The translations under genes and the position numbers were made by a program. From Alphaproteobacteria bacterium (GTDB taxonomy: Bacteria; Pseudomonadota; Alphaproteobacteria; Puniceispirillales; Puniceispirillaceae): 33,676 bases of DNA. The notes under the pieces are model-generated. The model was given only the letters and a program-made list of their open reading frames with translations. It was not told the origin of the DNA and did no database searches. The stretch is taken from NCBI GenBank assembly GCA_011522945.1, contig WTHY01000121.1:1-33676 (forward strand). The letters run 5' to 3'. Each line of letters starts with the position of its first letter. The stretch's first letter is position 1. Positions 15,944 to 23,832 of this stretch are shown here, in pieces.

Positions 15944-16770
15944 GCAAAGACACTGATATGACAGCTGATGAAGAGCTGAGCAAAATGACTCTGCTTGATC
16001 ATCTAACTGAATTGCGAAACCGCATTGGCATCGTACTTTTGGCATTTTTGGTGATATTTCTAGCCTCATTCATCAGGCCTTTTGGTTCGGGCACGATGAA
16101 TGCTGCTGATTGGGTATATTTTCAATTACAGGCACCACTAGCAGATTTATTGCTACAAAATGGTGGCCGTATGATTTTTACTGGCTTGCATGAAGGGTTT
16201 TTTACGCAAGTTAAGGTTGCGTTTTTCATCTCCATATCAATCACCTTTCCGATTATTCTTTTGCAAATTTGGCGCTTTGTTGCACCAGCCTTATATAGAA
16301 ATGAAAAAGGTGCCTTTCTGCCGTTTCTTATTGCAACGCCACTGCTCTTCGCGCTTGGCGCCTCGATGGTCTATTATTTAGTTGCACCACTTGCTTTTGA
16401 TTTCTTCCTGTCATTTCAGATGAGTGGTATTGACGGAGCGCTGCCAATTGAGGTTGAGCCTCGTATTTCTGAATATCTAAGTCTTATGATGCGCCTGATG
16501 TTTGCATTTGGTGTCTCTTTTGAATTGCCAGTTATCCTGCTCTTGCTTGTAAAAGCTGGATTTATCACACCCGATGGTATGGCAAGACAGCGTAAATATG
16601 CGATTTTACTTGCTTTTGTTGCCGCTGCAATTCTTACGCCACCAGATGTGATTTCACAAATATTGCTGGCGCTTCCCGTTATAGCGCTTTACGAAATTTC
16701 TATCATTACAGCGCGTTTCCTTGTGCGTCCGTCGCAAAAAGACGCTGATGAATGGTCTGACGCCGATTAG
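15940..16770 (+). CDS. tatC: Sec-independent translocase subunit TatC
   Basis: The 276-residue polytopic receptor for twin-arginine signal peptides has six predicted membrane helices. The N-terminal LLDHLTELRNRI is the conserved cytoplasmic motif that contacts the signal peptide. LHEGFFTQVKVAFFISISIT and QIWRFVAPALYRNEKGAF match the first periplasmic loop/TM2 and the following conserved cytoplasmic region of the family. FELPVILLLLVKAGFI lies near TM4. A mildly longer N terminus (about 15 charged residues) precedes the motif. ATGA overlap with tatB marks the start. serS follows after 31 nt, with its own AAGG ribosome-binding site. Confidence 0.96.
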   Translation: MSKDTDMTADEELSKMTLLDHLTELRNRIGIVLLAFLVIFLASFIRPFGSGTMNAADWVYFQLQAPLADLLLQNGGRMIFTGLHEGFFTQVKVAFFISISITFPIILLQIWRFVAPALYRNEKGAFLPFLIATPLLFALGASMVYYLVAPLAFDFFLSFQMSGIDGALPIEVEPRISEYLSLMMRLMFAFGVSFELPVILLLLVKAGFITPDGMARQRKYAILLAFVAAAILTPPDVISQILLALPVIALYEISIITARFLVRPSQKDADEWSDAD

Positions 16771-16801
16771 ACCCGCATGTTAATTAAAAAGGTTTAAAGA
16801 T

Positions 16802-18085
16802 ATGCACGATATTCGTTATATTCGTGAACATGCTGAAGCATTTGATGCTGCCCTGGCACGCCGGAGCCTGGCGCCAAAATCAGCCGAAATCCTCTCACTA
16901 GATGAAGAACGACGCAAATTGCAAACAGATATGCAGCATTTGCAATCTCGCCGTAATGAGGCCTCTAAGGAGATAGGCAAAGTCAAAGCGTCAGGCGGAG
17001 ATGCGGATGCATTGATGACAGAGGTCGCGGATATTAAGGCGCGTATGCCAGCGCTTGAAGCACGTGAATCTGAGTTGGCAGATATGCTAACAACACATCT
17101 AATTTCTTTGCCGAATTTGTTGGATGAAACCGTGCCTGACGGGGCTGACGAAGACGATAACCAGCTTTTACGTGAATGGGGTACAATTCCGAGCTTTGAC
17201 TTCACACCTCAGGATCATGTTTCCTTAGGCGAGGCATTGCAGCAGATGGATTTTGCAGCTGGTGCCAAATTGTCCGGCGCTAGATTTGTGGTATTGCGTA
17301 ATCAGCTTGCCAAACTTGAGCGCGCATTAGCGTCTTTCATGCTCGATATGCACACTAATGAATTTGGCTATATTGAGGTATTACCGCCTGCATTAGTGCG
17401 TGGTGAGACAATGCAAGGGACAGGCCAGCTACCAAAATTTGCTGATGACTTATTTCACACAGAGGATGATCGGTGGCTTATTCCAACAGCAGAGGTGCCT
17501 CTGACTAATCTAGTCGCTGACTCCATTGTAGCTGCAGAAGAACTTCCCTTGCGTATGACAGCCTATACACCATGCTTCCGTGCTGAAGCTGGATCAGCAG
17601 GTCGTGATACAAGGGGCATGATTAGACAGCACCAATTCTCTAAAGTTGAGCTTGTATCTGTGGTTGCCCCTGATAAATCAGCTGAAGAATTAGATAGAAT
17701 GACACATATAGCCGAGACAGTGTTGCAACGCCTTGGTTTAGCATATCGCGTCATGAAACTATGTTCAGGCGATACGGGTTTTTCTGCCGAGCAAACCAAT
17801 GATATTGAAGTTTGGTTGCCTGGTCAGAATGACGGGGAAGGGCAGTATCGTGAGATATCATCCTGTTCAAATTGTGGACCGTTTCAGGCGCGCCGTATGA
17901 AAGCGCGGATGCGTCACGCAGGCGAAAAAGACACACATTTTGTGCATACATTGAATGGCTCCGCATTGGCCATTGGTAGGTGCATGATTGCTATCTTAGA
18001 AAATGGCCAGCAATCTGATGGCTCAATTCTTCTTCCAGATGTGCTCCATAGCTATATGGGTACAGACAGAATTACAGCTGACTAA
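16802..18085 (+). CDS. serS: Serine--tRNA ligase
   Basis: The 427-residue class II synthetase charges tRNA-Ser (and tRNA-Sec where present). The N-terminal ~110 residues form the long antiparallel coiled coil that grips the tRNA variable arm. The catalytic core has TAEVPLTNL, motif 2 at about 259-285 (FRAEAGSAGRDTRGM), EISSCSNCGPFQARRM, and motif 3 from N385 (NGSALAIGRCMIAILE). The length is normal. The ATG at 16802 gives the standard MHDIRYIREH start. It sits directly after tatC and 8 nt before surE; the tatC/serS/surE order is common in alphaproteobacteria. Confidence 0.97.
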   Translation: MHDIRYIREHAEAFDAALARRSLAPKSAEILSLDEERRKLQTDMQHLQSRRNEASKEIGKVKASGGDADALMTEVADIKARMPALEARESELADMLTTHLISLPNLLDETVPDGADEDDNQLLREWGTIPSFDFTPQDHVSLGEALQQMDFAAGAKLSGARFVVLRNQLAKLERALASFMLDMHTNEFGYIEVLPPALVRGETMQGTGQLPKFADDLFHTEDDRWLIPTAEVPLTNLVADSIVAAEELPLRMTAYTPCFRAEAGSAGRDTRGMIRQHQFSKVELVSVVAPDKSAEELDRMTHIAETVLQRLGLAYRVMKLCSGDTGFSAEQTNDIEVWLPGQNDGEGQYREISSCSNCGPFQARRMKARMRHAGEKDTHFVHTLNGSALAIGRCMIAILENGQQSDGSILLPDVLHSYMGTDRITAD

Positions 18086-18093
18086 AATAGATA

Positions 18094-18834
18094 ATGCGGG
18101 CGCTAATCACAAATGATGATGGCATAGATGCATATGGCTTATCTCTTTTGAGAGACCTTGTGGCGCCGTTTTGTGATGAAGTTATCACAGTAGCGCCGTC
18201 AGGTAATAGGTCTGGCACAGGACAGTCTATAACATTGCATAATGACATACAGTTACAACAAGTTGGGGATAATCACTATGCCTGTTCTGGCACCCCTGCC
18301 GACTGTGTTCTGTTAGCTATGAACCTGATTTATAAAGATAGCCGTCCTGACATTGTGTTCTCAGGTATAAATCATGGTATGAATGCCGCAGATGATATTG
18401 GCTATTCGGGCACCATTGGCGCGGCAAAAGAAGGGGCAATTTGGGGCATTCGTTCCATTGCCTTTAGTCAACGAAGTGGGGTCGATGAAGCACATTTCGA
18501 ACCAGCACGCAAAGTCGGTGCTGCCGTTATTGAACATGCCTTAAGCCAGAGCTGGATGCCACGTACAGTTTTAAATGTGAATTTTCCATCAATGAAAGCT
18601 GGGGCGGTAAAGGGCATTCGTGCTGGTCAACTTGATAGACATAAATTAGCTGACTCTGTCTTGGAAGCTGATGCCGTAGATACTTATAGGATTGGTCCTA
18701 TGCATATGCGGCAGGATACAGATCTAAATAGTGACCGGGCCTATTTGGATTCGGGCTATGTGAGTATGACACCTATCCTGCTTGACAGTACAGACCGAGA
18801 CCAGTTGGAACAGTTAACATCTCTGGATCTATGA
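18094..18834 (+). CDS. surE: 5'/3'-nucleotidase SurE
   Basis: The 246-residue metal-dependent phosphatase acts on nucleoside 5'- and 3'-monophosphates and short polyphosphates, and is linked to stationary-phase survival. The metal ligands are in place: D8 and D9 in ITNDDG, S40 in PSGNRSGTGQS, and N93 in FSGINHGMN. The SGTPADCVLLA and YSGTIGAAKEGAI motifs are typical of SurE. The ATG at 18094 lies 8 nt after the serS stop, with little ribosome-binding-site signal, so translational reinitiation from serS is plausible. The 3' end overlaps pcm by 4 nt (ATGA). The surE-pcm-nlpD order is the same as in enterobacteria. Confidence 0.96.
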   Translation: MRALITNDDGIDAYGLSLLRDLVAPFCDEVITVAPSGNRSGTGQSITLHNDIQLQQVGDNHYACSGTPADCVLLAMNLIYKDSRPDIVFSGINHGMNAADDIGYSGTIGAAKEGAIWGIRSIAFSQRSGVDEAHFEPARKVGAAVIEHALSQSWMPRTVLNVNFPSMKAGAVKGIRAGQLDRHKLADSVLEADAVDTYRIGPMHMRQDTDLNSDRAYLDSGYVSMTPILLDSTDRDQLEQLTSLDL

Positions 18835-19472
18835 CTGATTATACTGTAGAAAAAGCACAATTAATCATGCGGTTACGAGCACAATCTATACGTAACTCTG
18901 AAGTGTTATCGGCCCTAGAAAAAATACCGAGAGACTTATTTTTACCACAAGCCTTGCGCAAACATGCATATGAAGATGCTTCATTGCCGATAGCCAATGG
19001 TCAAACAATAAGCCAGCCCTATATTGTCGCTCGCATGACAGAGGCCCTAGAAATTTCACAAAAGCATCGTGTCTTAGAAATTGGTACCGGCAGCGGATAT
19101 CAAGCGGCCATATTATCGCATTTATCACGCCGCGTTTATACGATTGAACGATTGCGCCCGTTACTAGTCCAAGCCGAAAATCTATTCCGAAAATTACAAC
19201 TCACAAATATTACAACTCTGCATGGAGATGGGTATCGTGGCTGGCCTGAGGCGGCACCTTTTGATAGGATAATTGTTACATGCAGATGTGATGAATTACC
19301 GATGAAGTTACTTGATCAGTTAAAAGATGATGGCATCCTTATCGCACCAATTGGTGTAACTGGTCAGGAGGCACTTTTTCGTGTATCAAAGAAAGCTGGG
19401 AAAGGTGAAATGGAGCAATTAATGCCTGTTCGATTTGTACCCATGGTTTCGGGAACCGGTCATGATGCTTAG
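18831..19472 (+). CDS. pcm: Protein-L-isoaspartate O-methyltransferase
   Basis: The 213-residue enzyme methylates L-isoaspartyl residues with SAM, starting repair of aged proteins. The SAM-binding motif is VLEIGTGSGYQAA (81-93). The conserved serine is S61 in GQTISQPYIVARM. The N-terminal helix and LEKIPRDLFLP (29-39) also match the family. One region reads VTCRCDELP where most members have VTAAP-like sequence, a mild difference. The start is the ATG overlapping the surE stop (ATGA). The 3' end overlaps the next gene by 11 nt. Together with surE this is a damage-repair or stationary-phase cluster. Confidence 0.94.
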   Translation: MTDYTVEKAQLIMRLRAQSIRNSEVLSALEKIPRDLFLPQALRKHAYEDASLPIANGQTISQPYIVARMTEALEISQKHRVLEIGTGSGYQAAILSHLSRRVYTIERLRPLLVQAENLFRKLQLTNITTLHGDGYRGWPEAAPFDRIIVTCRCDELPMKLLDQLKDDGILIAPIGVTGQEALFRVSKKAGKGEMEQLMPVRFVPMVSGTGHDA

Positions 19473-20457
19473 ACATGGTGTGATACTGGTCAGCTTATCG
19501 CTATTATTGGGCGCGTGCGCTTCTGCACCAGGCAAAATATCTAATATTCAGATCCCAGATCTCTCATTGAAACGGAAAAGCCCACCTGCGGAAGTTGTCC
19601 GCGCGCCAAACCGTCAGTCTGTTTTACCTATACCTTCGTCTGGAGTAATCACTGTTGCTGAGGGAGATACGATTTTTCGTATCGCAAACCGATATCAAAC
19701 CTACCCAGAACGTGTTATTGCCGATAACAATCTTCAGCCACCATACGCCTTAACCGTTGGCCAGCAATTACAGTTAACACCGCCAAGATTTCATGTTGTG
19801 CGCTTAGGCGACAGCCTCTACAGCCTGTCTCAAAGATATGCCATTTCACAATTTCAGCTCGCTGAGTTAAATGGTTTGGAAGCGCCGTATGAGCTGGTTG
19901 TAAACCAACAGTTACAATTGCCAGATAGCTATGATTTGTCAGTTTTGGACGCTATAGAAAAGCCGATTAAAACCCCAGCCGTCATATCAAAACCAGGTAC
20001 ACCAGTCGCGACGACAACGCCAATTGCACCTGCGCCAGCTGTGCCAAGAAAGAATTTCATAGCCCCGACCTTAACCGCATCTGATGGCTTTAATTGGCCT
20101 ATTTCAGGAGAGGTGCTTCAGGAGTTTGGGCCGGCTGAACGCGGTGTGCATAATGATGGTTTGAATATTGCGGCTGAATTTGGCGCGCCTATTCAAACAG
20201 CTGCGCCTGGTACTGTGGCCTATGTGGGCGAAAATCTGAAAAGTTTCGGGACACTTGTTCTGGTAAAGCATGATGGTGGCTATATCACAGCCTATGCACA
20301 TCTAGCAGAAGTGGCTGTTTCAGAAGGTGATATTTTGTCAACAGGGCAATTACTAGGACGTGTTGGTGCGACAGGCACCGTTGACAGACCGCAATTACAT
20401 TTTGAAATTAGGCGAAACCGGGCTCCCATTAACCCCAGAGAACTTATTTCTGGTTAG
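19462..20457 (+). CDS. nlpD: NlpD-like lipoprotein: two LysM domains plus degenerate LytM (M23) domain
   Basis: The predicted 331-residue outer-membrane lipoprotein has a signal peptide ending in lipobox L16-G17-A18-C19. Two LysM peptidoglycan-binding repeats follow (about 65-115 and 118-160, GDTIFRIANRY and GDSLYSLSQRY), then a Pro/Thr-rich linker and an M23/LytM domain (about 210-331). The zinc-site HxGxD motif is replaced by N231-D-G-L-N235, so the His and Asp ligands are lost. H280 (AYAHL) and H313 (LHFEI) remain. As in E. coli NlpD, this should be an amidase activator rather than a peptidase (inference). The ATG at 19462 overlaps pcm by 11 nt; the ATG at 19465 is equally possible. A reading frame from 19435 lacks a proper signal start. 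Confidence 0.88.
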   Translation: MMLRHGVILVSLSLLLGACASAPGKISNIQIPDLSLKRKSPPAEVVRAPNRQSVLPIPSSGVITVAEGDTIFRIANRYQTYPERVIADNNLQPPYALTVGQQLQLTPPRFHVVRLGDSLYSLSQRYAISQFQLAELNGLEAPYELVVNQQLQLPDSYDLSVLDAIEKPIKTPAVISKPGTPVATTTPIAPAPAVPRKNFIAPTLTASDGFNWPISGEVLQEFGPAERGVHNDGLNIAAEFGAPIQTAAPGTVAYVGENLKSFGTLVLVKHDGGYITAYAHLAEVAVSEGDILSTGQLLGRVGATGTVDRPQLHFEIRRNRAPINPRELISG

Positions 20458-20763
20458 GGTATAATCCGCAATTATTTAAGCCTAAATCCTTCTAAAATTG
20501 TGACTTGAGGCCCCCAGTAAAAGACTAGTAGGCTTGAGACTTATAGTACTTGGCGCTGAAGACTATCATTGCATAATCCCCAGACTAAATGGGACTGACA
20601 CATTTAACTTATTTGAAATAGTGTGCCTTGTCTTTTCCTGAAATTCGCGATTATATGTAAAGGCCGGTAATGTAATTTCCGGGTCTAAAATATGTTGCGT
20701 ATCACTAGCTGGCCTTTGATATGTTGTTTGTCAGGTTTGTGGCTGGGCCTTGGGAAGATGACT
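20458..20763. other. 306-nt gene-free gap between convergent genes
   Basis: No convincing reading frame or RNA gene is seen. There is an inverted repeat AAGCCTA (20478-20484) / TAGGCTT (20529-20535) with a 44-nt spacer. There is also a weak hairpin CCGGTAAT/ATTTCCGG near 20663-20681 with one mismatch and no T tract. A clear terminator for either flanking gene is not visible. Confidence 0.5.
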
Positions 20764-21624
20764 TTAATCCGGTAGCGTGATATCTAATCTACCAGCTAAA
20801 TCTATGATAAATTGATGTGCTGTTCTACCTGATCTATTGCCACGTGCCATTGCCCAAGCCAAGGCATTTGGACGTTCATCCTCCATGGTCGTCGGCAAAC
20901 TATAATAGGCTAAGTAGGTTTGGATAATCTCAAGATAAGTTTCCTGATCTAGTGAATGAAACCCTATCCAAAGTCCAAATCTGTCAGATAAAGAGATTTT
21001 TTCTTCATTTGCTTCTGAGGGATTAATAGCTGTGCCTCGTTCATTATCAATCATCTGGCGGGGCATTAAATGCCGTCTATTTGAGGTCGCATAGAAGACG
21101 ATATTTTGAGGGCGTCCGGCAAGACCACCTTCCAATACAGCTTTCAGTGATTTATAGCTGGAATCAGATGCTTCAAAGGCGAGATCATCACAGAATAGAA
21201 TAAATCGCCGGTCAATTGGCTGCAGCAACTTCATGAGGAGGGGTAAATCACCAATATCTTCTCTCTGCAATTCTACGATCGCACAATCAAGACCTTCAGT
21301 TAGAATTTGTCCGTGTACGGCCTTCAATAATGATGATTTGCCTGTGCCTCTGGCGCCCCATAATAACGCATTATTTGCCTTGTGGCCCTTTGCAAAGGAA
21401 CGGCTATTGCTCAGTAATTGTTGCTTTTGTGTATCAACACCTTGCAGACATTCAAGGGGAAGCCTTTGGATAACATCAATAGATTGAAGGGTACGAAGAT
21501 CAGACTGCCAGAAATAGCCTTCAGCTTCATGTAGGTTGTCTGGAAACACATCTTTTGGCGCTAACCTATCAAGAGCATCTGCTATACGTTTTAGACTATC
21601 TTGCATGGCACTCAGTTTTCCCAT
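20764..21624 (-). CDS. DUF815 family AAA+ ATPase
   Basis: This 286-residue ATP-binding protein of the DUF815 family is found in most alphaproteobacteria and of unknown function. Walker A is GARGTGKSS (90-98). Walker B is FILFCDDLAFE, with D146 and D147. The sensor-1-like strand is VFYATSNRRHLMPR. Downstream are SDRFGLWIGFH and, near the end, a GNRSGRTAHQFI motif that looks like an arginine-containing lid. The N-terminal ~55 residues are helical. The start could be the ATG at 21624 or the one at 21606 (MQDSLKRIADAL); neither has a strong ribosome-binding site. It sits alone on the minus strand, divergent from yajC and convergent with nlpD. This position between an M23 lipoprotein and yajC is conserved in alphaproteobacteria. 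Confidence 0.88.
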   Translation of the reverse strand: MGKLSAMQDSLKRIADALDRLAPKDVFPDNLHEAEGYFWQSDLRTLQSIDVIQRLPLECLQGVDTQKQQLLSNSRSFAKGHKANNALLWGARGTGKSSLLKAVHGQILTEGLDCAIVELQREDIGDLPLLMKLLQPIDRRFILFCDDLAFEASDSSYKSLKAVLEGGLAGRPQNIVFYATSNRRHLMPRQMIDNERGTAINPSEANEEKISLSDRFGLWIGFHSLDQETYLEIIQTYLAYYSLPTTMEDERPNALAWAMARGNRSGRTAHQFIIDLAGRLDITLPD

Positions 21625-21798
21625 TTATAATTTGCGAGGTGATATTCTCTATGAATTTTAGGGGATTTTAAAATGTCTGCACGATATTTTTTCTATTCTT
21701 TAAAAAATACTGTTAGATGACACCACAAAACCACCAAAACTGTAATCCATGCCATTATTTGAGGTTTTGTTTGTTGCGGCTAACGATAGAGAATTGTA

Positions 21799-21826
21799 TT
21801 GTGCCAATCAGTTTAATTAATATAGC
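21799..21826 (+). promoter_or_regulatory. Weak candidate promoter for yajC-secDF
   Basis: TTGTGC (21799-21804), a 16-nt spacer and TATAGC (21821-21826) lie upstream of yajC. A 13-bp odd palindrome AGCTGTTACAGCT (21824-21836) overlaps the -10 and could be an operator. The gap also has ACAAAACC (21725-21732) / GGTTTTGT (21763-21770) as an 8-bp inverted repeat. Low certainty. Confidence 0.22.
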
Positions 21827-21858
21827 TGTTACAGCTTGTCTCTTTAGGAGTTACATAA

Positions 21859-22194
21859 ATGCTTATTTCACCTGCATATGCACAAAGCGCAGGCGCTGGT
21901 GGCAGCGCATTAGCGCAATTACTGCCATTTATTCTTATCTTCGTAGTATTTTACTTCTTCTTAATTCGCCCACAACAAAAGCGAGCGAAGCAACATAAAG
22001 CAATGGTTGATGCGCTTCGTCGTGGGGATAAGGTTGTAACAGCAGGTGGCTTAAAAGGGGTCGTATCGAAGGCTGTTGAAGGACAAGATAGCGTCGAAGT
22101 TGAAATTGCAAAAGACGTTAAGGTGTCTATCGTGCGTGCTATGATTTCATCAGTTGAGACAAAAGACTCAGGTGATAAAAAAGCTGCTAAATAG
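21859..22194 (+). CDS. yajC: Preprotein translocase accessory subunit YajC
   Basis: This 111-residue inner-membrane protein accompanies SecDF at the Sec translocon. It starts MLISPAYAQSAGAGG, followed by one membrane helix (about 20-37) and the family motif LIRPQQKRAKQHKAMVDAL. The soluble part carries GDKVVTAGGLKGVVSKA, which is highly conserved in YajC. A TTAGGAG ribosome-binding site lies 8-9 nt before the ATG at 21859. The stop codon is inside an 8-bp hairpin (22181-22200). secD begins 76 nt downstream. Confidence 0.95.
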   Translation: MLISPAYAQSAGAGGSALAQLLPFILIFVVFYFFLIRPQQKRAKQHKAMVDALRRGDKVVTAGGLKGVVSKAVEGQDSVEVEIAKDVKVSIVRAMISSVETKDSGDKKAAK

Positions 22195-22200
22195 CAGCTT
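22181..22200 (+). promoter_or_regulatory. Hairpin spanning the yajC stop codon
   Basis: AAGCTGCT (22181-22188) and AGCAGCTT (22193-22200) form a perfect 8-bp stem with loop AAAT. The TAG stop (22192-22194) starts at the last loop base. No T tract follows, so termination is unlikely. Confidence 0.5.
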
Positions 22201-22224
22201 AGATATCTCTTAAACCATTACGTT

Positions 22225-22241
22225 TGAGGTGTGACACCTCA
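22225..22241 (+). promoter_or_regulatory. 17-nt palindrome upstream of secD
   Basis: TGAGGTGTGACACCTCA is a perfect odd palindrome with 8-nt arms. As RNA it can form a 7-bp stem with a 3-nt loop. It ends 29 nt before the secD ATG. It could be an operator or an RNA element. Confidence 0.5.
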
Positions 22242-22270
22242 TCACATGTTAGCTGCGTCGGGGACTATTC

Positions 22271-23815
22271 ATGCTGCCGTTTGAACTCTGGAAAAAGGTA
22301 ACTATTGCATTCGTAGTTGCCGCTGGCTTGATATATGCCGCACCAAATTTACTGCCAAGTCAATTATGGCCAGGTCAGCCTGTTAATTTGGGTCTGGATT
22401 TGCAAGGTGGTTCCCATCTTTTATTACAAACGGATATGGACGCTGTTGTTGAAGAACGACTGACCAGCACAACAGAGGCACTTCGCCAGCAATTTAGAGA
22501 TGAGCGTATCAGATTTCGTGACCTAATTGTTGAAGATGGGATCGCAAGCTTTGGTTTGCGTAATGAAACAGACATAGCGGCGCGTGATGCAATATTGCAG
22601 CCATTCTCCGGTGATTACGATATCATTCATGATGGTTTGACCACACGTTTTTCCTTTAGTGAAGAGGGTATCCTAGCCTTGCGAACGAGCACCGTTGAGC
22701 AGGCGATTGAAATTATCCGGCGACGACTTGACCCTGATGGCACAAAAGAGCCAATTATTCAGCGTCAAGGTGCTGACAGGATCCTTGTCCAACTCCCAGG
22801 TGTTGATGATCCTGAACGTATCAAGGCTTTATTAGGACAAACGGCACGGTTAACTTTCCAACTGGTTGACACAAGAACAACAGCAGGTGAGGCGCGTGAA
22901 AGTGGCCGTGTCCCACCGGGTGCCGCTTTGCTGCCATCTGCCAACCCTGACGAAGACCGTTATTATGTTGTTGAAAAACGTGTCATGGTGTCTGGTGATA
23001 TGTTGGAAAATGCAGTGCCTGGATTTGACCAAAATAATCAGCCTGCAGTGAATTTTACACTCGATGCAACTGGTGCACGTCTATTTGGGCAGGTCACAGG
23101 TGAAAATATTGGCCGTGCCTTTGCCATTGTGCTTGATGACAAGGTTGTGTCTGCGCCAACTATTCGCGCACAAATTTTTGCAAATGGCCAGATATCTGGC
23201 GCCTTTTCTGTTCAGGAAACACAGGACCTGGCGCTTGTCTTACGTGCTGGGGCGCTTCCAGCACCTTTGATTGTGCTTGAGGAACGGTCTGTTGGTCCAG
23301 GCTTGGGTGCTGACTCAATTGCGGCTGGTAAAATCGCGGCTGCCGTAGGTCTTGGTTTGGTGATTATCTTTATGATAGCCACATATGGGCTTTTTGGCCT
23401 TTTCGCCAATATAGCACTTCTTGTAAATGTGGTACTTATTTTAGCGTCCTTATCATTTCTACAAGCAACTTTAACCCTTCCCGGTATTGCTGGCATTGTG
23501 CTTACAATGGGTATGGCGGTTGATGCAAATGTTCTTATTTTTGAGAGAATTCGTGAAGAAATTGCACGCAAAAGAGCGTTACGCTCTGCTATCGAAGCTG
23601 GTTATAACAGAGCGATTGCCACAATTGTGGATGCAAACCTAACCACATTATTTGCAGCGCTATTCCTCTATATATTTGGCTCAGGCCCTATTAAAGGATT
23701 TGCTGTAACATTGTCTCTTGGCATTGTTACATCGATGTTCACAGCGATTATGGTTACGCGTTTGCTTGTTGTGTTATGGGTGAACCGCGCCAAGCCAAAG
23801 TCAATTGTGCTGTAA
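22271..23815 (+). CDS. secD: Protein translocase subunit SecD
   Basis: This 514-residue RND-like inner-membrane protein uses the proton-motive force with SecF to pull exported proteins out of the Sec channel. TM1 is at about 9-26, followed by the signature GLDLQGGSHL (41-50). The large P1 periplasmic domain follows, with RRRLDPDGTKEPIIQRQGADRI-like sequence. Five further membrane helices (about 350-505) contain GMAVDANVLIFERIREE, the conserved charged TM4 region involved in proton transport. The length fits the shorter alphaproteobacterial SecD. The ATG at 22271 follows GGGG. secF starts 17 nt after the stop and the two are surely cotranscribed. Confidence 0.97.
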   Translation: MLPFELWKKVTIAFVVAAGLIYAAPNLLPSQLWPGQPVNLGLDLQGGSHLLLQTDMDAVVEERLTSTTEALRQQFRDERIRFRDLIVEDGIASFGLRNETDIAARDAILQPFSGDYDIIHDGLTTRFSFSEEGILALRTSTVEQAIEIIRRRLDPDGTKEPIIQRQGADRILVQLPGVDDPERIKALLGQTARLTFQLVDTRTTAGEARESGRVPPGAALLPSANPDEDRYYVVEKRVMVSGDMLENAVPGFDQNNQPAVNFTLDATGARLFGQVTGENIGRAFAIVLDDKVVSAPTIRAQIFANGQISGAFSVQETQDLALVLRAGALPAPLIVLEERSVGPGLGADSIAAGKIAAAVGLGLVIIFMIATYGLFGLFANIALLVNVVLILASLSFLQATLTLPGIAGIVLTMGMAVDANVLIFERIREEIARKRALRSAIEAGYNRAIATIVDANLTTLFAALFLYIFGSGPIKGFAVTLSLGIVTSMFTAIMVTRLLVVLWVNRAKPKSIVL

Positions 23816-23832
23816 CCTAGGGGGTAGGAATA

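Noticed and set aside
20692..20775. 27-codon frame (MLRITSWPLI...) in the gap before the DUF815 gene
   Set aside because: It has no ribosome-binding site, overlaps the 3' end of the DUF815 gene and has no recognisable features.
21717..21998. 93-codon Cys-rich frame ahead of and overlapping yajC
   Set aside because: It is out of frame with the strongly supported yajC, lacks a ribosome-binding site and has an unnatural Cys/Leu/Asn-rich composition typical of non-coding DNA.
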